Source: S015-6 sp964384945
Lineage (GTDB): Bacteria > Desulfobacterota > DSWW01
Direction: 5' to 3'
Assembly: GCA_964384945.1 (NCBI GenBank)
Contig: CAYLMK010000006.1
Coordinates: forward strand, 207,576-271,575
Length of the DNA stretch: 64,000 nt
This document shows, piece after piece, positions 58,548 through 64,000 of the stretch. The notes beneath the pieces are model-generated. The model was given only the letters and a program-made list of their open reading frames with translations. It did not search any database and was not told where the DNA came from. How positions within the stretch are numbered: the stretch's first letter is position 1; every line of letters begins with the position of its first letter. The translations under genes were made by a program, and so were the position numbers.

Positions 58548-59645
58548 ATGTCTCAAGCTTATTCGGACAGCGGCCTGTTTCCAGACTTCCTGGAGGAGAT
58601 GGAGACATACGAGAAGACGAGCGAACAGCGAAAAAAGTATGCTTCCCTCCGAAACAACGTGGAGAAGGAACGGCAGAGCGTAAAGATCTACATCTACGAG
58701 AAGGTCAAGGCGGAATACGAAGAAAAGATGCGGGCCATCGAGAAGGATCTGAGCAAACAGAGGGAACTGCTGGAGCAGAAGATCCGCCAGATACGGGCCA
58801 GGCGATCCGATTTGGAAAAGCTCTGCCGCCAGGACGCCGAACGCCTGGAAGAAATCGACTTCCGCACCCGCGTGGGTGAGTTCACCGTGGAGGAGTGCAG
58901 GCAGGAGCGTGCCGAAATAGAGCAGCGGACGCAAAGGCAATCGAGCGAACTGGCCCGACTGGAGGAGATCGTGAGCCGATGCGCAAACGCCGGGTTGCTT
59001 TTGGAAGAGCCGCTGCCAGCCGCCCGGATCACGGGCCCTGAGGAGGCCGTACCGGAACCTCGGCCGGCGCAGGAGCGCTCGGAGCCGGCCTGCGCGGAGG
59101 CTTGCGAGACGCAGGAGGTCGAGAGTGCGCCCGCGCCGAACGATGCGGCCGCGCAGGCGGCGGAAGAGGCCTTCGAAATCATCGAGGAGGAGCCCGAGGG
59201 TGACGCCCCGCAGGCGCCCGTCGTGCACTGTCCTCTAAACGTATCGGAGGCCGGATCCCACCCCCTGAAGGCTGCCGGGGCAAGAACCGGCAGCGGGGGG
59301 GGACCGCACAGAGAGGTTCGGGAGTATGTCACCGGCTATCTCGTAGCTCTCGAGGGCAGCCGGAAAGGCGAGCGGTTTCCCATGATCAGCTCGAACATCA
59401 CCTTGGGCAGTTCGCCCGGGATCGACATCCGCATGCTCGACCCCGGCATCGCCAATTTCCACGCTCGGGTCCTCTACAAGGAGCGAAAGCATTTTCTGGA
59501 AAACCTGGATTCCATGGGCAGGTGCTATGTCAACGGCGTTCAGGCCACAAAGGTCGTCGAGCTCAAGGACGGCGACGTCATACGGCTGGGTGAGATCAAG
59601 ATGCAGGTCGAGTACGCCTCTGCGCAGACAACTCCGATGAATTGA
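58548..59645 (+). CDS. Coiled-coil FHA-domain protein
   Basis: A 365-residue cytoplasmic protein. Residues 20-145 are a long coiled coil (KAEYEEKMRAIEKDLSKQRE and similar). Residues 150-250 are acidic and Ala/Pro-rich, likely disordered. Residues 265-355 form an FHA domain (GERFPMISSNITLGSSPGID, then ANFHARVLYKERKHFLENLD, CYVNGVQATKVVELKDGDVI). The usual Arg and Ser of the phosphothreonine pocket are replaced (GSS for GR, ANFH for SxxH), so phosphopeptide binding may be lost. It ends just before the zinc-ribbon TPR gene and may work with it. Confidence 0.8.
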   Translation: MSQAYSDSGLFPDFLEEMETYEKTSEQRKKYASLRNNVEKERQSVKIYIYEKVKAEYEEKMRAIEKDLSKQRELLEQKIRQIRARRSDLEKLCRQDAERLEEIDFRTRVGEFTVEECRQERAEIEQRTQRQSSELARLEEIVSRCANAGLLLEEPLPAARITGPEEAVPEPRPAQERSEPACAEACETQEVESAPAPNDAAAQAAEEAFEIIEEEPEGDAPQAPVVHCPLNVSEAGSHPLKAAGARTGSGGGPHREVREYVTGYLVALEGSRKGERFPMISSNITLGSSPGIDIRMLDPGIANFHARVLYKERKHFLENLDSMGRCYVNGVQATKVVELKDGDVIRLGEIKMQVEYASAQTTPMN

Positions 59646-59656
59646 AGCGGAACCCC

Positions 59657-61045
59657 ATGGTTCTACCTTGCCCGCACTGTAAGAAGCGCTTCCGGATGCC
59701 TCCCGATCACATCCCGCCGGGAGGCGCCAAGCTACGATGTCCTGCATGCAAGGGTCTTTTCTTCGTAGACACCTCTCCCCTCCGCCGGGTTCCGGATCAA
59801 GAGGCAAAGACACTCCCGCAGGCCCCCCCTCCGGAGGAGGTCTCCCGGCAGTCTTCGCCGCCGGCCGCAGCAGGGACTCAGGCGCCCGTAGACAGGCCGC
59901 CGCAAAGGAACAGGCGGCTGTCACCCTTCTGGATCTGGATTCCCGCCTCCGGCCTCCTGCTTGCGCTCATGGGGATTCTCGCTCCCGTCGTCCGGGAGAC
60001 TCCGCCCGCGTCCGTCTGGCAGGATGTGGGTCAAGCCTCGAGCGCGGCCGAGAACGGGACGCCTGCGGGAGCCGAACGAGCGGACAGGAAGGCGGCACAC
60101 GAGGAGCAACTCCGGCAGGCCGGGGGAGGCGACCCTGATCCGGCCCGGGCCCCATCGTCTTACACCGGTGGGCCTCTGTGGCCCTTCTCTCCGGAGGGAA
60201 AGGAGAAAACCTGCGAGTACCTGACCCAACTCGAGACGCTGGGCCGCGGGAACAACAGGGCCGACCATCTCCTCTTCTATGCTTCCTGGATCGGCTACCT
60301 GACCCTGGAGACCTTGCCGAGCCCTGTCTGCGAGCCGGAGAACGCCTTTCGCATCGCCACCGACGCCATCGCAAGGCGGGAACTCTGCGGCCGGGGATAT
60401 GCATTTCTCGCCGCCTATTACGCATACAAGAAGGTCCCGGACCGAGCCCGCTCGTTTCTGGAAGAGGGGCTCGAGGCCTCTGAGCCGGATCTCTGGGTAA
60501 GGCTCGTGGAGGGAGTGTTTTACCGGCAAGTGTTACACGACAGCGAGAGGGCGCTTCGCATCCTGGAGGATCTGCTCCGGCATGAGCCTTCCTTTGCGCT
60601 GGCCAGGTATCACCTGGCCAGGGTCTGTCTGGAGGAAGAGGCGTACGGGAAGGCCAAGGATCTCTTCCGGAACCTAGAACAGGCATTCCCTCAACAGCAG
60701 GCGTTTTCGAAGATTCAGCAGTCCCTGGCAAACATCGAAACCGCCCCCTATTATACGGCAGAGAGGGCAAAGGGGTTGCTGGATCTGAGCAGGGCCCTCT
60801 CCGACCTCCCGGACTACCCCCTGGCCGAACGGATCTGCCGTTCCGTTCTCGAGAACATGCCGGAGGACCTTCCCAAGGAGGCGAGAAAGTCGGCCTTCTA
60901 CGATCTCGGCAGGATCTCCGAAATAACGGGCGACAGGGAGACGGCCTTCCTATGCTACCAGAACGCGCTGCGAATCGATCCCTTCTATCGGGACGCCCGG
61001 CGACGGCTCGGGTCCATTCTGAAGGGCTACGCGCCGACCTCCTGA
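59657..61045 (+). CDS. Zinc-ribbon, membrane-anchored TPR protein
   Basis: A 462-residue protein. The N-terminal MJ0042-type zinc ribbon is LPCPHCKKRFRMPP then LRCPACKGLFFVD. A transmembrane helix near residue 95 (FWIWIPASGLLLALMGILAP) separates it from an outer domain with TPR-like repeats (AYYAYKKVPDRARSFLEEGL, FALARYHLARVCLEEEAYGK, AFLCYQNALRIDPFYRDARR). It starts at the ATG at 59657, 12 bases after the FHA stop. Proteins with this layout are common in deltaproteobacteria; their function is unknown. Confidence 0.8.
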   Translation: MVLPCPHCKKRFRMPPDHIPPGGAKLRCPACKGLFFVDTSPLRRVPDQEAKTLPQAPPPEEVSRQSSPPAAAGTQAPVDRPPQRNRRLSPFWIWIPASGLLLALMGILAPVVRETPPASVWQDVGQASSAAENGTPAGAERADRKAAHEEQLRQAGGGDPDPARAPSSYTGGPLWPFSPEGKEKTCEYLTQLETLGRGNNRADHLLFYASWIGYLTLETLPSPVCEPENAFRIATDAIARRELCGRGYAFLAAYYAYKKVPDRARSFLEEGLEASEPDLWVRLVEGVFYRQVLHDSERALRILEDLLRHEPSFALARYHLARVCLEEEAYGKAKDLFRNLEQAFPQQQAFSKIQQSLANIETAPYYTAERAKGLLDLSRALSDLPDYPLAERICRSVLENMPEDLPKEARKSAFYDLGRISEITGDRETAFLCYQNALRIDPFYRDARRRLGSILKGYAPTS

Positions 61046-61046
61046 G

Positions 61047-62234
61047 TTATAGGAACTGCGCCAGCTTGCCCAGAAGGTCCGCCAGGATGAGGATCTCTTC
61101 CTCGGTATTGTAAAGATAGAACGATACCCTGGCGCTCGGTCCCACTCCCAACCTCTCGTGCAGGGGCTGGGCACAATGGAAACCGGACCGAATCATCACA
61201 TTGCCCCTCAGGTTGAGGACCTTTGCGATCCCGTGACATCCCAGATCCTTCGCGTTGAAGGTGATGACGGAGAGTCGGTCCCGCTCATCCGAGCTTCCGT
61301 AGATCTCCAAATTGCCCGTCTTTTTCATTTCTTCCAGACACCGCGCAACGAGCATTTTGTCATGCGCGTAAACGTTTTCCATCCCCACCTCTTCCAGGTA
61401 ATCGATCGCTGCACCCAGCGCGATCGCCCCTTCGATGTTCGGGGTTCCCGCTTCGTAACAGAGCGGCGGATCCTCGGGAACGTATTCGCCGATGTGCACT
61501 TCCTTGATCGTGCTGCCTCCCAGGAGGTGGAGACCCATCCTTTCGTAGATCTCTTCCTTGACGTAGAGCGCGCCGATGCCCGCCGGTCCGAGCATCTTGT
61601 GTCCGCTGAACGCCAAGAAGTCGCAGTCCAGGGCCTTGACATCCACCTTCATGTGCGGGACGGATTGCGCCCCGTCGATGAGACACAGGGCGCCCTTCTT
61701 GTGCGCCTCTTCGACGGCCGCCTCGATGGGGTTGATCATGCCCAGCACATTCGAGACGTGCGCCAAGGCAACCAGCAGGGTCGAAGAATCCAGTTTGTCT
61801 CGCAACGCCCTCGGATCGACCCTTCCCTGGCCGTCGATTTCCGCATACTCCACCCTTCTCGAGCGCGACCAAGGAAGAAGGTTGGAGTGATGCTCCATCT
61901 CCGTCGCGACGATCTTCCCCTCCCCCATGAGGCAGTTGCTGACGAGGTTGATCGCCTCTGTCGTATTCCTCACAAAAACGATTTCTCTTTCATCGGCGTT
62001 GATGAATCGAGCGACTTTCCTTCGGGCTTCTTCGTAAAGGTCGGAGGATTCTTGGGACAGGGTGTGGGTTGCCCGGTGGATGTTCGCGCAATGGTTCTCA
62101 TAATAGTCCGAAAGCGCCTCGATCACCTGCCGCGGCTTCTGCGTTGTCGCCGCGTTGTCGAGATAGACAATCGGTTTGTTCCGAATCATTCTTTTCAAAA
62201 AGGGAAAATCCTGGCGGATTTTGGCAACATCCAT
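61047..62234 (-). CDS. sufS: SufS-type cysteine desulfurase
   Basis: A 395-residue PLP enzyme of the SufS/CsdA group that removes sulfur (or selenium) from cysteine (or selenocysteine). NIHRATHTLSQESSDLYEEA near residue 50, the PLP Lys in DCDFLAFSGHKMLGPAGIGA near 215, and the active Cys in MIRSGFHCAQPLHERLGVGP near 355 are all present. I start at ATG 62234 with GGAAGA upstream; a GTG 21 bases earlier is possible. It follows the CapK-like gene in the same direction with a 29-base gap. If the rhodanese is a selenoprotein, selenium or sulfur supply by such an enzyme is of interest, though no direct link is shown. Confidence 0.92.
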   Translation of the reverse strand: MDVAKIRQDFPFLKRMIRNKPIVYLDNAATTQKPRQVIEALSDYYENHCANIHRATHTLSQESSDLYEEARRKVARFINADEREIVFVRNTTEAINLVSNCLMGEGKIVATEMEHHSNLLPWSRSRRVEYAEIDGQGRVDPRALRDKLDSSTLLVALAHVSNVLGMINPIEAAVEEAHKKGALCLIDGAQSVPHMKVDVKALDCDFLAFSGHKMLGPAGIGALYVKEEIYERMGLHLLGGSTIKEVHIGEYVPEDPPLCYEAGTPNIEGAIALGAAIDYLEEVGMENVYAHDKMLVARCLEEMKKTGNLEIYGSSDERDRLSVITFNAKDLGCHGIAKVLNLRGNVMIRSGFHCAQPLHERLGVGPSARVSFYLYNTEEEILILADLLGKLAQFL

Positions 62235-62263
62235 TTCGAGTTCTTCCACGCGCACCCCTTTGT

Positions 62264-63745
62264 CTACGAAGCAATCGGGCCGAAGCTCCTGGACTTCACA
62301 AAACGGAATTTCCCGCCGTCTTCCGCTTTGATGGATTTTACCGGGAACGCCTTCACGGAAGCATTCGCATCGAAGAACCTCCTGAACTCTGCCACGATTC
62401 CTTCTTTGTCCAGCCCCTCGTCACCGTGGCGAGGCACAAACAGCAACTCAAAGACGCCCTTCGACTTCTCGATGAGTTGGAAATTGTCTATACCCTTCAT
62501 GCTCTGGAAGAAGTCGAACACTCGATCGCTCGTGAAAAACTCGCCCTTCGAATTCACAAGGGTGTCCTCCACCCTCCCTTCCACCTGAAGCCGCACGGAC
62601 ATCCTTCCGCATCCGTGGTCGTCCACGAAGTACCTCCCCACATCCCCCACATCGTAACGGATCCAGGGCATGGCCCGATTCGTCAAGTCCGTGATGTAGA
62701 GCTTGCCGAGTTCACCGGGTTCCGCGAGCTTGCCGTTGCGGCACACCTCTACGTGGTAGAGATCCATAAACAAATGAAGCCCGTCGTGTTTCTCGCAATC
62801 GCAGGCGATGAAACCCGTTTCGCTGCACCCGTACGTGTCAAAGACGGGGCAGCCGAATCCTTCTCGGATGACCTCTCTCATGCTGGGCGTCATCGAGCCG
62901 CCGAACGGCTTGATTGCACCCACCCGGGGTGCAGCCATCCGGTTCTTGATCAGGAATTTTGCAAGGGTATAAAGATAGAGCGGCAAGCCCTCAAGGAGGT
63001 GCGGCTCATATTCGCGTATGGCACACACGTAGGCCCGAAGATCCTCGTCCGGCAAATTGGTCCCTTCCGAACCGAAGGAAGGAAGCGTGACTCTCCGGTA
63101 GATATCCTGTCGTCGGCTGTGCAGGTAGTTGTAAGTGTGCTGCCCAAATCCTCGCCAATTCCCCTCGAGCAGGAGGGAGAGGGCCTTCTTCGAAAAAAGA
63201 CTCTCCTTTTCCCTGCTGTCGTTGACGCCGCAAATATTCGTGCACATGTGGGGCGGGATCTCCATCCATCTCTTGCCCACCTCATGATTGCCGGCAAGCT
63301 TGTGAGCGCGAAGACCGGCCGCCCAGTTCACGATGGTTTTCCTGCGGTCGTGTATTCCCATGATTTGCCGCGTCGTGCCCGAGGTGGCCACGTATTTCCA
63401 ACCCTTTCGATCCATCCCCTCGGCCGTGATCCCCTCGGGGAAATTCGTCATGATATCCTCTTTGGTCGTGGGGGGAATTCGAACGAGGTCGTCCAGGTCT
63501 TCCATGTCACCCGGATTCAGTCCTATCTGGCGGAATCGGTCCCTGTAGAACGGGACAAAGCGGGCGGCATGCTCCAGGATCCCGCGGAGTCTCTTCCGTT
63601 GGCAGTCCCGGAGCTGATCAAGTCCAAGCCTTTCCAGAAGCATCCCATGCCGGTACTCGTCCCAGATCTTGATACTCGTCAGGCGTGCCAACGCCGGAAG
63701 GACGAGTCTCTGCAATACCGCAGGATATACCTCGAAATCGCTCAT
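62264..63745 (-). CDS. CapK/PaaK-type AMP-binding ligase
   Basis: A 493-residue adenylate-forming enzyme of the phenylacetate-CoA ligase/CapK family. The ATP motif is KYVATSGTTRQIMGI near residue 130; FGGSMTPSMREVIREGFGCP near 300, VFDTYGCSETGFIACDCEKH near 325 and DVGRYF with a C-terminal GRVEDTLVNSKGEFF near 425 complete the set. Members near polysaccharide loci are called CapK; their substrate is usually unknown. GGAAGAG precedes the ATG. It is the first gene of a two-gene unit with sufS. Confidence 0.85.
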   Translation of the reverse strand: MSDFEVYPAVLQRLVLPALARLTSIKIWDEYRHGMLLERLGLDQLRDCQRKRLRGILEHAARFVPFYRDRFRQIGLNPGDMEDLDDLVRIPPTTKEDIMTNFPEGITAEGMDRKGWKYVATSGTTRQIMGIHDRRKTIVNWAAGLRAHKLAGNHEVGKRWMEIPPHMCTNICGVNDSREKESLFSKKALSLLLEGNWRGFGQHTYNYLHSRRQDIYRRVTLPSFGSEGTNLPDEDLRAYVCAIREYEPHLLEGLPLYLYTLAKFLIKNRMAAPRVGAIKPFGGSMTPSMREVIREGFGCPVFDTYGCSETGFIACDCEKHDGLHLFMDLYHVEVCRNGKLAEPGELGKLYITDLTNRAMPWIRYDVGDVGRYFVDDHGCGRMSVRLQVEGRVEDTLVNSKGEFFTSDRVFDFFQSMKGIDNFQLIEKSKGVFELLFVPRHGDEGLDKEGIVAEFRRFFDANASVKAFPVKSIKAEDGGKFRFVKSRSFGPIAS

Positions 63746-64000
63746 CGGGATCTCTTCCGGGCAGGAGCAGTTACGGTCCTGTAATTGAGCCGCAAAGTAA
63801 ACCTACAACATAGATAGGGTTTTTCGCATGAAGGATTCCACGAAGCAAACGGGAATCTTCGAATTTCGTCGGGAACGAACGGTGCGGAAGGGGGCGTCGC
63901 CAACCCGCAACTCGTTTTCAGGGCCTGGCCAAACTCTCCGAAGAAGGCTAGCCCGACTTTCGCTATTCGGGGGGTATTGGTTTCCTAAGTACCTGAAAAT
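63746..64000. other. Upstream region of the CapK-like gene, window end
   Basis: A frame from the ATG at 63828 is open to the window end on the plus strand (MKDSTKQTGIFEFRRERTVR) but has no recognised family and no clear ribosome-binding site, so I do not call it. The minus-strand promoter of the CapK-like gene should lie here. Confidence 0.3.

Noticed and set aside
63828..64000. Plus-strand open frame running off the window end
   Set aside because: No ribosome-binding site, no recognised motif, unusual composition; cannot be supported from 58 codons.

Overview
This window is a GC-rich chromosome segment that most resembles an anaerobic or facultatively anaerobic deltaproteobacterium-like organism (Desulfobacterota in the broad sense). 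This placement is inference. It rests on a PEP-CTERM/exosortase exopolysaccharide locus, paired MinD-type ATPases carrying ferredoxin clusters, sigma-54-type promoters, a likely selenoprotein and a lexA/imuB/dnaE2-type SOS cassette. No rRNA, CRISPR array or insertion sequence was seen. One tRNA (Ser, anticodon GCT) is present.

Bases 1-24800 form the exosortase/PEP-CTERM locus. About 14 tightly packed minus-strand genes (16450 down to 1) encode the assembly and decoration machinery: initiating sugar transferase, four NodB-type deacetylase modules (one fused to a glycosyltransferase), EpsI, exosortase, glycosyltransferases, a formyltransferase, an O-antigen ligase/polymerase, a sulfatase-fold enzyme, a rhodanese and an ATP-grasp ligase. 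The rhodanese frame continues through a TGA that aligns with the likely catalytic position and is followed by a SECIS-like stem-loop, so it is probably a selenoprotein. A divergent plus-strand operon (16966-23861) encodes export and control: Wza-like protein, Wzz-like protein, tyrosine kinase, outer-membrane protein and TPR lipoprotein. Across a bidirectional terminator lies a PEP-CTERM substrate protein with its own sigma-54 promoter.

Bases 25195-31316 hold an SOS mutagenesis cassette, lexA-imuB-cysC-dnaE2, with an unexpected adenylylsulfate kinase gene inside. dnaE2 seems to lack a standard start codon and carries in-frame insertions of dispersed palindromic repeats. Related repeats recur near 34050, 42000 and 55730.

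Bases 31770-41009 hold a small fibronectin-type protein, an amidase, a pseudouridine synthase and then a plus-strand operon: a GNAT/FemAB-like protein, followed by an fkbK-fkbJ(ACP)-fkbI-fkbH-like set and an unrecognised protein. This set matches the pathway making hydroxymalonyl-ACP (or glyceryl-ACP) but no polyketide synthase is visible. A Sfp-type phosphopantetheinyl transferase at 46 kb could activate the carrier protein.

Bases 41000-55500 (minus strand) carry a radical SAM protein, two MinD/ferredoxin ATPases, an NDP-forming acyl-CoA synthetase subunit, the phosphopantetheinyl transferase, an SspB-like adaptor, a double-length UvrA with four ABC modules in one chain, an HSP90-like ATPase and a GalT-like enzyme. 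Bases 55850-64000 carry a peptidase-MA-like protein, a 59-residue rubredoxin-like protein, tRNA-Ser, a sirtuin, an FHA protein, a zinc-ribbon TPR protein, and a SufS-type cysteine desulfurase with a CapK/PaaK-type ligase.
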